Shown: piece after piece, positions 1 to 12,100 of the stretch
Numbering within the stretch: position 1 is the first letter of the stretch
Layout: each line of letters starts with the position of its first letter
From: Lotus japonicus
Lineage: Eukaryota; Streptophyta; Magnoliopsida; Fabales; Fabaceae
Assembly: GCF_012489685.1 (NCBI RefSeq)
Contig: NC_080042.1
Span: 28,649,158 to 28,713,157, forward strand
Length of the DNA: 64,000 bases
Reading direction: 5' to 3'
Made by a program: the position numbers and the translations under genes
The notes under the pieces: model-generated
Databases searched by the model: none
Seen by the model: only the letters and a program-made list of their open reading frames with translations
What the model was told of the DNA's origin: nothing

Positions 1-1231
1 CATCACCTTCATCAGGCTTTCTCTTCGTCTTCTTGACCAGAGGGACATCGGATTCCTCAGAAGATTCGTCCAGTAGCATCTTCCTCTAAGCTTTCTTCTT
101 GGGAGGAGAAGGAAACTCTGGAGCTGGCGGTAGTCTGCTGACGAAATCATCAAGATCAATTTCGAATCCTTGAGCCCTGAGGTCTTCAACATAGCATCTG
201 ATGGCGTCAGGATTGTCCGCCTGTGTCCACAGAGGGTAGTCATTCAGAGGCATCCTTCTTCCTCTGATCTCAGAAGATGTGTCTTCATGAGCAGGAGCAA
301 TCCTCTTCTGGACCAAACCCATCTTCTTCAGGGAGTTTGCAGTGAAGACATCACTGACAATTGTGCTCAGATCCTCTACACATCCAGCATTGACCAAATC
401 TTGCACCAGGTTGCTTTCAATGAGAAAGTCTGAGAGCAGCCTCCCAAAAGGGATATATTTGATTGCAGACTTGATGGAGGCAGTGGTGCGAGACTTCCGG
501 ATTCATTCCTTCAAGTAGGAGAACAGGAAGTAGGGAAGGCAGATCTTCTTCTGGTCTTGGATGAAGAACAACATCACCTTTTGGTTGAAGTTGATGTAGT
601 CTGGAGAACTGCCCTTCGGTCTCTGGTTTATGCAGTGGAGCAGGATCTTGTGCCAGATCCTGAGTTTGGGGTGAAGGTCCATCACCTTGTAACTCGTCTT
701 GCCCGGTTTGAAGGTGGTGTACAGGGCCTGGTTGATTGTATCCTTGGTGCTGGGTTTCAGCTTCGATTCCGTGAGTTGGAACCGATACCCATAAGCAGTA
801 TCTGCACCCAGCAAGTTCACGAAGGACTTCTCCGTGATGATGATCTTTCTGCCAAGAATATGAGATACCACCTGAGTATCATCGCAGTCGGCGTGCTTCC
901 AGAATTCCTTGACCAATCTATCATACACCGGTCCTCGAAGTCTGTTGAAGTAATTTCCCCAACCTTGAGCTTGGACTTCAGGACGAAGATCATACCCATT
1001 TGTAGCCAGGTTGTCGAGGTTGAATCTCCATTCTGCCAGGACTTGGAGTTCCTCAGGAGGATATACACAGTGAACGGCACAGCCCCGTTCTGCAACTGGA
1101 ACACTCTGTTCTTGAGCTTGAACTTGTTCTTGTGTCGGATTCTCAGGGCCCCTTTGACCCGTTGCCAGACCAACTACGATGTGAGGGAACTGAGGTGCAT
1201 CTGCAGTAGATCTTCTGGTTTGTCTCACCAT
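1..1231 (-). pseudogene. envelope-like third ORF of the SIRE element, two nonsense codons
   Basis: The reading frame starts at ATG 1231-1229 and runs leftward in one frame to the window edge. It is interrupted by TGA at 505-503 and TAG at 88-86; the same frame continues after both, so these are point nonsense mutations, not ends. The protein has a low-complexity N-terminus (residues 1-60, rich in Q and E), then a conserved region with VYDRLVKEFW and GADTAYGYRF, and a proline/lysine-rich stretch before the second stop. It resembles the domain called putative plant transposon protein or envelope-like protein in SIRE-type elements of legumes. No signal peptide or clear transmembrane segment is visible in the part shown, so an envelope function is not supported by this copy. 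Confidence 0.7.
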
Positions 1232-1677
1232 TTTTGAAGTGGTTGAAGGTTTGAGGTAGAAGATGAAGGTTGAAAGATGAAGAGAGATCGAGAGAGAAAT
1301 CGAGAGTAAGCGGTTTTGAAAAGCAGAGAGAGTGCGAGAGTAAAAACCGGAAGTGAAAGAGAACGTGTGTGTATAGTGGGTTTTATCAAATAACCGTTGT
1401 TGATTCAAAAAGCACTTTAAGATCAACGGTTGAAAATTAAAGATAGATAGTAACAGTAAAATACACAAATCACACACAGGAGAGAAGCACATCTACACGC
1501 AATCATAACAGACTGTCACACGGGCACAAGGAACTATGCATCAGAAATACTGACACACGTGTTGTTGTCTCAGCTTCAGAGTCAGTACCAGTGGGTACAC
1601 ACACTCTGATTGAGTTACCTTCTGGACTAGACATCTTCTGATCAAGAAGTATCATAGTCAGAGGTTCTGATCCATCT
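1232..1677 (-). other. non-coding spacer between RNase H and the third ORF
   Basis: This stretch separates the RNase H stop (1678) from the third-ORF start (1231). It holds a GA-rich run on the plus strand around 1245-1345 (CT-rich in the sense direction) just upstream of the third ORF, as expected of a leader. The open frame that extends upstream to 1492 is low-complexity and probably untranslated. Nothing else is recognisable. Confidence 0.5.
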
Positions 1678-3306
1678 TCACTCTGGACAAAAGTCCATGT
1701 TCAGATTTTTCAGAATAAAATTAAATCTATCCTCTGCTAAGGGCTTTGTAAAGATATCTGCCCATTGATGGTCAGTATCAACAAACTTCAGAAGAAGTAC
1801 GCCCTTCTGTACATAATCTCTAATAAAGTGATACTTTACCTCAATGTGCTTTGCCCTTGAATGCAAGATAGGATTCTTACTCAATGAGATTGCAACAGTG
1901 TTATCACAATAGATTGGGATATTGCTCTCAAGGATCTGATAATCCTCCAGCTGATGTTTCATCCAAAGCATCTGAGTGCTGCATATTGCTGCTGAGATAT
2001 ATTCTGCCTCTGCAGTTGATAGTGCAATGGTTGATTGCCTCTTGCTTGCCCATGAGACTAGATTGCTTCCCAGAAATTGACAATTTCCAGAAGTACTTTT
2101 TCTCTCTGTTCTATCTCCAGCATAATCAGCATCACAGTAACCTGAAAGCTTATACTCTGATGTTTTCTTATACATCAAGCCAAGGTTAGTGGTGCCTTTC
2201 AGATACCTTAGGATCCTCTTAACAGCAGTTAAGTGGGTTTCCCTTGGATCTGATTGGAAACGAGCACATAAGTGAACACTAAATAATATGTCTGGCCTAG
2301 ATGCAGTTAAGTATAGAAGTGAACCTATCATGCCACGATAGAGCTTCTGACATACTTTACCACTTTTATCTTCTTACTCCAGAATGCATGTAGGATGCAT
2401 TGGAGTCTTGGCCACTGTAGATTCCAGCATATTGAACTTCTTCAGAAGTTCTTTAGTGTACTTGCTCTGATGGATATATGTTCCTTCTGGTGTTTGATCA
2501 ACTTGTATTCCCAGAAAGTACTTTAATTCTCCCATCATACTCATCTCAAATTCAGCCTGCATCATCTCAGAAAATTCTTTGCATAGAGATTGATTAGCAG
2601 AACCAAATATAATATCATCAACATAAATTTGCACAATTAAGATATCATCTTTATAAGTCTTGCAAAAAAGAGTTGTATCTACTTTACCCCTTACAAACTC
2701 ATTCTCCAGAAGGAATGAGCTAAGTCTCTCATACCATGCTCTGGGAGCTTGCTTCAGACCGTAGAGTGATTTCTTCAATTTGAACACATGGTCTGGTTTC
2801 TTCTCATCTTCGAAACCTGGGGGTTGATGAACATAGACTTCCTCTGAGATATAACCATTTAGGAAGGCGCTCTTTACGTCCATCTGATGTAGAACTATGT
2901 TGTGATTTACTGAGAAAGAGATCAACAGTCTGATTGCCTCCAGTCTTGCTACTGGAGCAAATGTTTCAGTGTAGTCTATTCCTTCCTGCTGGTTGTAGCC
3001 TTGAGCAACTAGCCTTGCCTTGTTTTTGACTACATCTCCTTTCTCATTCAGCTTGTTTCTGAATACCCACTTCGTTCCAATAACATGGACATTCTCAGGC
3101 TTCTTCACTAAGCTCCAAACATCGTTCTTGGAAAATTGATTCAGTTCTTCTTCCATGGCCAGAATCCAATCCTTGTCCTGAAGAGCTTCATCTATGGACT
3201 TGGGTTCAATTAAGGACACCAATCCTTTCAGACTGAGCAAGGTCTCTTCAGAGGGTCTGAAGGCAGATCTGGTTCTGACTGGTTCGTCTTTGTTGCCCAG
3301 AATCAA
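1678..3306 (-). pseudogene. Ty1/copia reverse transcriptase and RNase H, one nonsense codon
   Basis: The RT frame (3306-2374) has the Ty1/copia RT core: first catalytic Asp in [11 protein letters not shown] (about residue 143), [11 protein letters not shown], and the catalytic YVDD box (about residues 228-231). A single TAA at 2376-2374 separates it from the RNase H part (2331-1678), which is in the same frame. RNase H keeps its acidic residues in YCDADYAGD, STAEAEYIS and YCDNTVAISL, and ends in the usual copia KHIEVKYHFIRD / DIFTKPL region. These domains make and degrade the RNA strand during reverse transcription in the virus-like particle. The join with the integrase part upstream (3462) is a frame change. 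Confidence 0.93.
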
Positions 3307-5112
3307 TTCCTTAGGGTGAGCTGCAGTGATTCTGCTCTTCTTCAGAGTTTGTGAGTTAGAGGGACCAGCTTCTTCCTCTGGTTCATCTTCCTCTGGCTCA
3401 TCTTCCTCTGGAGCTTTGCCTTTGTCAGAAACATTAATGCTTAAATCTGCAAACTTTTCAACTAGCTTTGACTGGTCAGAGTCAAGCTTATCATCAAACT
3501 AACATGAATAGATTCTTCAATAGTCTTAGCATCAGTATTATAAAATCTAAAACCTTTAGATCTCTCAGAGTAACCGAGTAATAGACACTTAGAAGATTTA
3601 GCATCAAATTTATGCAATCTATCCTTAGTATTGAGAACATAACAAACACAGCCAAAAGGATGAAAATAAGAAATGTTGGGTTTTATGTTCTTCCACAATT
3701 CATAAGGAGTCTTATTCAGAATTGGTCTCACAGAGATTCTGTTCTGAATGTAACATGTTGTATTTACTGCCTCTGCCCAAAAGTGCTTAGCCATGCCAGT
3801 TTCTTGGAGTATGGTTCTAGCCATCTCCTGAAGAGTTCTGTTCTTCCTCTCAACAACACCATTTTGGTGAGGAGTTCTGGGACAAGAGAAATCATGTGCA
3901 ATTCCATAGGAATCAAACAGACTCTCAAACTTATCATTCTCAAACTCTCCACCATGGTCACTTCTGACACGCACAATCCTACAAGCCTTCTCGTTTTGCA
4001 CTTGAGCAATGAAGGTAGAGAACACAGCATGAGTCTCATCCTTGCGGGTTAGAAACTTTACCCATGTCCAGCGGCTATAGTCATCAACGATAACCATCCC
4101 ATATCTCTTGCCACCTATAGACTCAGTTTTCACTGGTCCAAAAAGGTCGATATGCAGAAGTTCCAACGGCCTTGAGGTTGAGACAACATTCTTTGCCTTG
4201 AAAGGGACTTTTGTGAATTTGCCTTTCTGACATGCTTCACAAAGAGCGTCTGAAGCGAACTTCAGATTGGGTAAGCCCCTGACAAGGTTTAGCTTGCTCA
4301 GCTGAGAAATCTTTCTCATACTGGCATGCCCTAACCGTCTATGCCATACCCACTGCTCTTCATTAACAGACAGAAGGCACTTCACATTCTGAGCCTCCAA
4401 CTCAGATAATCTGATCTTATAAATGTTGTTCTTCCTCTTGCTGTTAAACAGAACAGAGCCATCGATTTGACTTACAGCCCGGCAGGACTTTTGATTGAAT
4501 ATAACATCATAACCCTTGTCAGCTAATTGACTTATAGACAATAAGTTATGTGTTAAGCCGTCTACCAATAACACATTATCAATGCATGGACTACTATCTA
4601 CACAAATAGTACCAGTACCAACAATTTTACCCTTTTCATTTCCTCCAAAGCCAACTTCGCCTCCAGGCTTAAGTTTCAGCTCTCGGAACATACGCCTTTC
4701 TCTCGTCATGTGACGCGAGCATCCACTGTCCAGATACCATGATTGGTGTTTCAGTGGAGCTATCAAGGATATCTGCAACATAGATAATCTTGTCCTTAGG
4801 TACTCACTTTCTGGGTCCTCTCTTGTTAGATACCCCAGAAGTTCTGACAACTTTGGGTTTCTCAACATGATAATGTAAAGGAATTTTTGCATGATATTTA
4901 GACATAGAGAAAGATCCCTTTTTAAGAGGATGTTTAGCAACTTTAGCAGGTACAGGATTAGGCAATATGGTACTAGAGGGAACAAAGCATTCATACAAGG
5001 ATTTAGCTTTAGACACAGAGGGCTCATTTCTAATTGGTTTAGAATAGCCAATGCCATGCATTCCATTTCTGCTTACGCCATAGATCATTGAAGCCATTAA
5101 GCTTCTATCCAC
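3307..5112 (-). pseudogene. Ty1/copia protease and integrase region, frameshifted
   Basis: The sense strand shows the aspartic protease motif (LDSGCSRHMT), the integrase zinc-binding region (WHRRLGH ... CEACQKGK), and the integrase core with its acidic triad in LLHIDLFGP, VRSDHGGEFEN and GVVERKNRT. Two overlapping frames cover the start (5112-4804 and 5066-3462); a shift occurs where protease begins, and another lies between 3462 and 3306, before RT. The end of the 3462-5066 frame is read out of frame and is not real protein. The intact-looking catalytic motifs with several indels indicate decay after insertion. Stretch 3307-3461 is the acidic linker before RT, read in a broken frame. Confidence 0.9.
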
Positions 5113-5120
5113 GCTTTTAG

Positions 5121-6578
5121 CTAGGAATCTTTGAAAAGACTTTTCATACTTAGATTCATTTCTACAATCAGAGGCATCACATGCAAAATTTTTTCTAACT
5201 TACCAATTTGGTTCTTAAGCACAGAGTTAGAATTGATCAAGGCATGATTATCATTTTTCAAATCAGAAATAATTTTCTCATGTTCAGAAGGAGTCTTGGA
5301 AACAGCAGATAAGTTCTTTTTAAGCTTCTTATGCTTAGACAATAAGGAGTTATACTTATCCATAATATCAGACAATGCATGTTTCAGTTCAGAGGTAGAG
5401 AAAGAAGCGAATACCTCATTTTCATCGTCTGAGTTAGGATCTCCTTCTGATTCTGAGTCAGAGTCAACAGCTTCCTTTGACTCTGCTTCCTTGTCTTTGA
5501 CAATCGCCATGAGTCCTTGGACTTCACCATCAGAGTCAACATCCTCTGACTCTGATTCATCAAATGTCACCATCAGACTCTTCTTCGTCTTGAAGTGCTT
5601 CTTTGGCTTCTTGTCTTTCTTCAACTTTGGACAATCACTTTTGTAGTGCCCAGATTCTTTGCACTCAAAACATGTGACTTCCTTGATTGAAGACTTCTTC
5701 TGGCCTGAGGACTCATACTTTCCTTTTGCCTTTCCAGAGCCTTTGAACTTGCTCTGCCTGTGCTTCCAGATGCGGTTGAGTCTCTTGGAGATCAGAGTCA
5801 GCTCATCTTCATCAAAATCTTCTGATGCTTCTTCAGATTCCTCTTCTTCAGCTTGAAGAGCTTTTGACTTCTCAACCTTAGCCTTTTCAGATTTGGATTT
5901 CAAGGCTATGGACTTTTTCCTCAGATCTTGCATCTCTGAGCGCTTCAGCTCATGGCATTTCAAAATGCTGATGAGTTCTTCTAAACTCATATTCTCAACG
6001 TCTCTCGTGAGCTCTATTGAAGTCACCAAAGGCATCCAACTTTCAGGAAGACACCTGATGACCCTTATGACATGATCTTTTGTTGTGTAGCTCTTGTTGA
6101 GAGGTCGTATGCCAGCTACAAGCAACTGAAATCTGGAGAACATTTCTTCAATGGACTCATTTGGCTCCATGATGAAGGATTCATACTTTTGGATCAAAGA
6201 CAATGCCTTTGATTCTTTGACTTTCTTGTTTCCTTCATGAGACATCTTCAGAGATTCGAAAATGCCTTTTGCAAACTCACGATCTGTAATCTTCTGGTAC
6301 TCTTCATAGGAAATAGCACTTAGAAGAATTGCTCTTGCTTTGTGATGTTGTGAGTACAGCTTCTTTTGATCTGCAGTCATCTCTGACCTTGGGATCTTCT
6401 TGCCATCTGCATCAACTGGACGCTCGTAGCCATCCACAATAATATCCAAGAGATCTGCATCGAAACCCAGAAAGAAACTTTCCAGTCTATCTTTCCAATA
6501 TTCGAACCTTTGACCGTCGAACATAGGAGGCTTTGCATTGTAACCATCTCTTTGAGTTTCACTGGTGGTGGCAGCCAT
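5121..6578 (-). CDS. Gag polyprotein of the SIRE-type element
   Basis: 485 residues from ATG 6578, which lies 59 nt past the primer site and is the first ATG of a long open frame. Residues 10-200 match the plant copia gag fold (YWKDRLESFF, YSQHHKARAILLSAIS, ESIEEMFSRFQLL, CLPESW). A CCHC zinc knuckle (CFECKESGHYKSDC) is at about residues 303-316 and should bind the element's RNA. Acidic Ser/Glu/Asp tracts lie at about 243-260 and again after the knuckle, followed by a probable coiled coil. It should build the cytoplasmic virus-like particle. The frame ends at 5121, whereas gag and pol are often one frame in SIRE elements, so the stop may be a lesion or a genuine gag end. Confidence 0.9.
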   Translation of the reverse strand: MAATTSETQRDGYNAKPPMFDGQRFEYWKDRLESFFLGFDADLLDIIVDGYERPVDADGKKIPRSEMTADQKKLYSQHHKARAILLSAISYEEYQKITDREFAKGIFESLKMSHEGNKKVKESKALSLIQKYESFIMEPNESIEEMFSRFQLLVAGIRPLNKSYTTKDHVIRVIRCLPESWMPLVTSIELTRDVENMSLEELISILKCHELKRSEMQDLRKKSIALKSKSEKAKVEKSKALQAEEEESEEASEDFDEDELTLISKRLNRIWKHRQSKFKGSGKAKGKYESSGQKKSSIKEVTCFECKESGHYKSDCPKLKKDKKPKKHFKTKKSLMVTFDESESEDVDSDGEVQGLMAIVKDKEAESKEAVDSDSESEGDPNSDDENEVFASFSTSELKHALSDIMDKYNSLLSKHKKLKKNLSAVSKTPSEHEKIISDLKNDNHALINSNSVLKNQIGKLEKILHVMPLIVEMNLSMKSLFKDS

Positions 6579-6636
6579 TGTTTTTCACACCGGCCCGGAT
6601 CACTGAACACTGTTAGGTGTGGTAATCAGAACTTGC

Positions 6637-6648
6637 GCTCTGATACCA
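6637..6648 (-). promoter_or_regulatory. primer-binding site for initiator Met tRNA (SIRE element)
   Basis: In the sense direction TGGTATCAGAGC lies two bases inside the LTR end. It is complementary to the 3' end of plant initiator methionine tRNA and is the usual primer site for these elements. It fixes the LTR boundary at 6651. Confidence 0.93.
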
Positions 6649-6650
6649 AT

Positions 6651-7856
6651 TGAAGGTATGAAAAACGGTAGAAAGGGGGGTTTGAATAACATTTTCAATA
6701 TAAAACTTCCACCTTAAAGATTTAGACAAATCTTTCGAGAACTTAAGTGCTAAAGAAAAGAGAAAGAAAAGCACACAAGGATTTTATCCTGGTTCACTTG
6801 ATAAATCACTCAAGCTACTCCAGTCCACCCGTTAAGGTGATTTCTTCCTTCTTAGAATGAAGGCAATCCACTAATCAGGTAAGAGTTACAACTGCACTTG
6901 AAACCTACAAGTGACTAACAATTACACTGACTTAGCTCACACTAAGATTCACTCTCTTAGTCTTCTCTAGGATCCGATCAACCTTGATCTCCTAAAGGAA
7001 CTAAACAAACTGTTTATCAAAGAATTGTTTACAAGAGATTTGCTTCTAAAAAGCTAATAGTAAACTCAATGAATTTCAGATGAAAGAAAACTTAGAAGAT
7101 TTTAAATATGTCTTGCGCGTATGTATTGCTTCTAGCCGTTTCTTTCAGTCTTCAGCCTCTTTATATACTCCAAGGATTAGGGTTGAGCGATGCATGGGAA
7201 ATGCTACCGTTGGAGGGCAGTTCTGGAAAATCCAGCTTCTGCTGTGGCTGAGAACGTTAGGTAGTTCGTCAGGAAGGTACAGTAGCTTTTGTACTTGGAT
7301 AGCGACGCGACCTTTAAACCTAGGAGACTTCTGATCAGGGGAATGCTTCATATTGGAACTTGTGAAGCCGGTTGATCAGAGTCAGAGGGAAAGCACAGAT
7401 CCTCTGACCATTGTATCTTCTGATTCTGAACTCAGAGGGAAGAACATGGCCTTCAGAGTTTCTTGCTTCTGGACTTCAGAGTTTCCACTATTCAGCTTCT
7501 GGATCTTCAGAGTCTTCTACACCATCAGAACATCTGAGCCTTCAGTGTTTCTTGGTTATCAGACTTTCTGGATCTTCAGAACTTCTAGTGACTGAGTCCA
7601 CATCAGAGTTTGTATAACTTCAGAACTTCTGAAGCTTTTCCACTGTTCATACTGAACATGGTGAATGCGAAAGCGTTGCTTGGGTCACTCTTTATACACA
7701 GTGCTTCTGATTTGTGTGAGATTGAGTTGAGGTCAGAGCCTGTAAATAGCACACTCAGAAAAACACGTTAGAGTACCACAATTGTTCATATCAAAAGGTT
7801 AACTTGTAATCATCAAAACATAGAGTTGTACTACTAGATCAAAACTTGATCTTACA
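6651..7856 (-). repeat. 5' LTR of the SIRE element (1206 bp)
   Basis: In the sense direction it starts TGTAAGATCAAG at 7856 and ends CCTTCA at 6651, next to the primer site. A TATA box (sense GTATATAAAG, 7170-7161) marks the promoter. Just inside the start lies a perfect short inverted repeat (GATCAA and TTGATC around 7837-7851). The 3' part is homologous to LTR pieces at 32120-32572, 36894-36993 and 59970-60144, which belong to a related older copy. Confidence 0.9.
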
Positions 7857-9151
7857 CTAAGTGCTATGTGACACTAACGTTTCTCCTTGTCAACTTCACC
7901 CTTGCTCCTGGGCTTATCTGAAGTGTTTCGAAATTCTCTGCTGCAGCGTTGATGTGGTTCCTTCCCCTGCCCTCATTTCTTTTTTCTTCAGAGCGGATCC
8001 CCAATCTCTAGGGACCCGTGGCTGGGTCATCCTGGTACCCCGGCCGGGCCGCGAACGATTTGCCCCTTACCAAGTTGGCCCCGAATCTTGCATGGCTCTC
8101 CGGTACTTCAGGGTCATCGTCCACCCTGCCTACCCCTCATCATTTACACAAAAGGATGGGAAAGCCCTTTTCCCTCTTTATTGGACACAACGTCCCAAAA
8201 CCGTATTCAATTTTCTCGAGACACGTTCTTCTTCTAGAGAGAGTTTCGCCATTGGTGTCTTATCCCAACTTCCTCTTTTTAGTTGCACTGACATACTCGT
8301 TGTTTCTCCCGGATCCAAACTGTTTCCTCGATTAGGTTTTCCCTTTACCGCCTTCTTCACACCGTTATCTTAATTTCTTCGTTTCTGATGACTTTACCTT
8401 TGCTTCTCAGGGAACATGAAGTTTTCTACTTCCGAACTTCTGGAAGCATTCCTCTCCGGGAACGTCAAGGCACCCTCCCCAGCCCAAGTTGGAGTGAAAA
8501 GACAGAGCCCGCCGACAAGCGAGGGCTCTCCCAAGAAAAAGAAGCTGGGCGAGACTGGCTCTTCGACTGCTACGGGCGAGGGAACCATCGCGTCTGCCCC
8601 GGCTGCTCCAGAAAGCGCACGTGATTCCCTGGTGCCCGATCATCATGGTGAGGCGGACACTTCCCCTGCTGTGAACACTTCCCGCCCCTTGGACTCAACG
8701 GCGGGTCAGCAGCATCCGTCCCCTGGCCGCCCGCTGTCTCCTCCGCCCGTCCAAACTGCTCACGATTCACCTTCCCCTAACTCTCCCAGGGTTGGTGGCG
8801 AGGAAGAGAGGCTTCCCTCAGACCACCAAAAGGACCCCTCTAACAGCTCTTCCACTTATCCTTTCTCCTTCTTACTCTCTCATCCCTATCTCGAGAAATT
8901 GAGGGAAGTACCCAGCCAAAACCCACAAGAGGTTGCTCAAGAAGCTGTGTCAAGTCTTCTTCGCGCCGGCTGTCTGTTCGCCCATGTGGCTTGGCAGGCT
9001 CGGCCCCTTACTGGTATTGCGGAGCTCCGTCAAGAGGTGGAAAAGCTGCATTCCATCAACCTTCAAGCCAACGAGACCTGTTCCAAGTTGTCTGCCCAGC
9101 TTGCCACTGAGGTAGATAGGACAAAGAAGATGCAGAAAAAGCTAGCGGAAG
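7857..9151 (+). pseudogene. Tat-element antisense ORF (gypsy-type transposon domain), copy 1, two exons
   Basis: Plus-strand coding sequence with exon 1 to 8335, a 75-nt intron (8336-8410: GT donor, CTGAT/CTGAC-like branch, pyrimidine tract, TTCTCAG acceptor), and exon 2 from 8411. Both junctions are phase 1, so splicing keeps frame. Exon 1 has the region QLHPCSWAYLKCFEILC ... ILVPRPGRERF typical of the plant domain named putative gypsy type transposon. Exon 2 is Pro/Ser-rich with a basic PKKKKLGE stretch that could be a nuclear signal, then a coiled-coil-like C-terminus (ELRQEVEKLHSINLQ). The 5' part is cut off by the SIRE insertion at 7857, and the 3' end by an LTR at 9152. A TAA at 7858-7860 is shared with copy 2. 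The function of this protein is unknown. Confidence 0.75.
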
Positions 9152-12100
9152 TGTAACACCCCGATTTCGGTGGCGTCACTTTAGTAACCAAAAATCAAAT
9201 AAAGCGGAAAAGCAGATATATTTTTTTTTTCGTTTTGTTTAAATAGAAAGACTTGACGAAATAAAGACTCAACTCAATCGCGATTAACAGCGACTAACCT
9301 TCAATATAAGTACAGCTCTTGCTGCAACTGAAACATCGTCATGAGTGCCCTCAAGTGACGGTAAGTAACTTCAAGTAACTAAAAGTAGTGCCCGCAGGCA
9401 AATAAGTGCCACCTATAGTTAGAGTCATAAGTTTTATAAATACAGTCCTCCAAGAAAGTAAGTCAGCCCAAAACGGCCTCCAAAAGACTTCCTACGTCCG
9501 ACAAACTCCCTGTGATCCTCATGGAAGGGAATCACACAAAAAGCTAATAGTCGGGGACCTACCCTGCCCCAAAATAAGAAATGACAATCAGAGCTATGTC
9601 AACGACACCCGATATACTACACCCCTAACATCGACCCTCATCTGATCCTGCATGAAATCCGGGTCCACGTCGAAGGCTCAGTAGTAGTCATTTCGCTTCG
9701 GGTCCTCCCCGAACGACGAACCATCTCGAATCGGCTGTTGAACGTCTGGCCGCAGGCCGACCGCCCAAACACAAACATGAACACAAAGCCAAGGCGCGAG
9801 GGTCAACTCACAGAATATAATAGATAATACAAGCAACATGTGAAGAATAAGGGGGTATATATATATATGTTGTATATATACGTATAACTTATGTATTGCC
9901 TACCCTAAGGTGAATACATAGCATATTTATCAACATCAAATCATCAAGATATATAACGATGTTTATCGACTTCAAATCACAAATAACAATTGGATCTTCA
10001 ACACATCAACAAATATAATTAGGTGCATGGCGTGCCAATGCAATGTGATGCTCAAAAGATGATCCGGATAAAATGTCACCATCTCGATGGATGGGACGAG
10101 CCAAGCATCTCGCTCCGCTAAAGCATCTCGCTTTTATAAAGCATCTCGCTCCTGTGAAGCAGCACGCTCCTGTGAAGCATCTCGCTTCAATGAAGTATCT
10201 CGCTCCGATGAAGTCCGATCTGAGATCGTCCTTCGGAAAGCAGCACACTTTCCAAGAAATGTATGCATGAATGCAATATGGTTAGCCAAACAACGAAACG
10301 TTCTCACCAAGGTACGCGTGCCTAGCTAGAGTACATTGTCTCTACAATACCCTACGGTAAACAAGGAAGTGCTAGTCGCACTTGGTAACTTTCCTAGTCA
10401 CTTTGGCTCACCGTCTCGATGGCCAACCAAACTGCTCCACGAGCAAAAGAATGCATCACGCACTCAGTGACCTTTCAAGTTACTCTGGCTCACCATCTCG
10501 ATGGCCAAATAACTCATCAACAATTAGAGAGAATGCTGCTCGCATTCTGTGACTTCTCGTCACAACAGCTGATCCTCTTGAAGACTGAACCAAATGCTCA
10601 AGGAGCAAGGAGTGTCATCCACACTCAGTGACTGTCCCAGTCACAACGCTAGGATCGCCGACACTTCCCGTTTTCAAACTTATTTCAGATCCTAAGTCTT
10701 TTCCAAGAAATTGTTATTACTATTTGAAGATGTTCTATCTTTGGTTAATGCATTATGAATTTCATTTATGAAGTCAAGTTTCGTTTCTCTTTTGTTCCAA
10801 AACTCTATAAGTAAAAAGATCCTAATAAACCCAAGTAATTCCCCGGGAAGGTCTTGATCCTAAAATGACTATGGCTTAGACCTCCGGTCAAAGCCTATCT
10901 AACATTTCCCAAACCTCGTCATTAGCGTGGCATAACATCACGTTTTCCCCACACTCCGAAATCATATAATCAAGTACTATCTCAAATCAGTACAATTCAA
11001 TAGAGCATATGCAAAACAACATAAACTCAGCAGAAATAATAGCATATAACTCAGTTCAAAACCAATATCAATATAACAATAACTCAGTGCGGAAATCATA
11101 AGACGGAAACCAGTAAACGACCGAAGCCTCTCAGAAAACGGAGACACAAGTCTCATATAAGTTCACTCGGCCGAAGCCCCCAGAAAACATTTTCCAGTTC
11201 AAAGCCATAAACAACATTCAATGCAATCTTCAATATCAAGCAGTATTCAAGTCGAAGTTATCGACGCCTACAATACAAATAGCTAGCAAGTAAGTTGCCC
11301 TAACCTCGAGTTGTTCTAGTCTCGCGGTGCAGGTCTCGCTCACAAGCTTGCTCAGTCAAGCCCAAGGTTTCCACAAACGAACCTTAGAGCAAAATCACAG
11401 AATTCAATCACAATGAGTCAGAAACTCAGCAAACAATACGTACTAGGGTTACACGAAACATTACAAACTCCGAAGTACGATAATCTAACGCGTTAGGACA
11501 AGTTTTTGAAAAACAAAATTTCCCTCCCCCTAAAGAGGAGCTCTCGGCCACTTTTCACAATTGGGTGCGCCGATTTTTCTTCGATCAAACTTGGTTCCTA
11601 GGTTATCATTAGCCGTAACTAAGACGAATCTAAGCTCAGAAAAATTTTCGGATCGAAAACTGTCGCAGGGGTATTTTGGTCATTATTTTCAGCTCAGAAT
11701 TTCAAAATTGAAATTTCGAAAAAAAAATTGGATGGGGACGTTACCAACGACGTTTATGACGACTAATCCTACTAGCGCTAAGCTAAGTCGTGAGTTTTCA
11801 GCTTAAAGGACGAGTCTTTGCCTCAAAATGGGTTTTTCCTACAGAAATGAATTCCGACAGCATTTCGGCGACAATCGACAAAATGTAATCCGCTAGAAGT
11901 ACTCTTGGGTACGTAGGGAAGATGTTTAGACACTAAAATCAAGCTATTTGGACAGTTTTACAAAAAGCTCAAAACTTTGAGCACAGAAAGACATAGAGAA
12001 AGTCGACAGAATTGACGATCAGAAGTGAGATATAGTATCCATACCTCGAAGTCTTCGATTAGCAACGAACGGTGCAGCAATCGAGCAAGAAACAGCGAAA

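Larger units (their letters stand above)
1..7856 (-). mobile_element. SIRE-type Ty1/copia retrotransposon, 3' end beyond window
   Basis: In sense (minus) order there is a 5' LTR (7856-6651), an initiator-Met-tRNA primer site (6648-6637), gag (6578-5121), protease-integrase-RT-RNase H (5112-1678) and a third envelope-like ORF (1231 to the edge). Integrase before RT defines Ty1/copia; the long gag, the third ORF after RNase H and the 1.2-kb LTR fit the SIRE/Maximus lineage. The element sits in a Tat-derived sequence: that sequence resumes with CTAAG at 7857-7861, and the uninterrupted copy at 38401-38405 has the same CTAAG, so CTAAG is the likely target duplication. The matching 3' LTR and duplication must lie left of position 1. 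Pol and the third ORF carry several stops and frameshifts, so the copy is dead. Confidence 0.92.
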
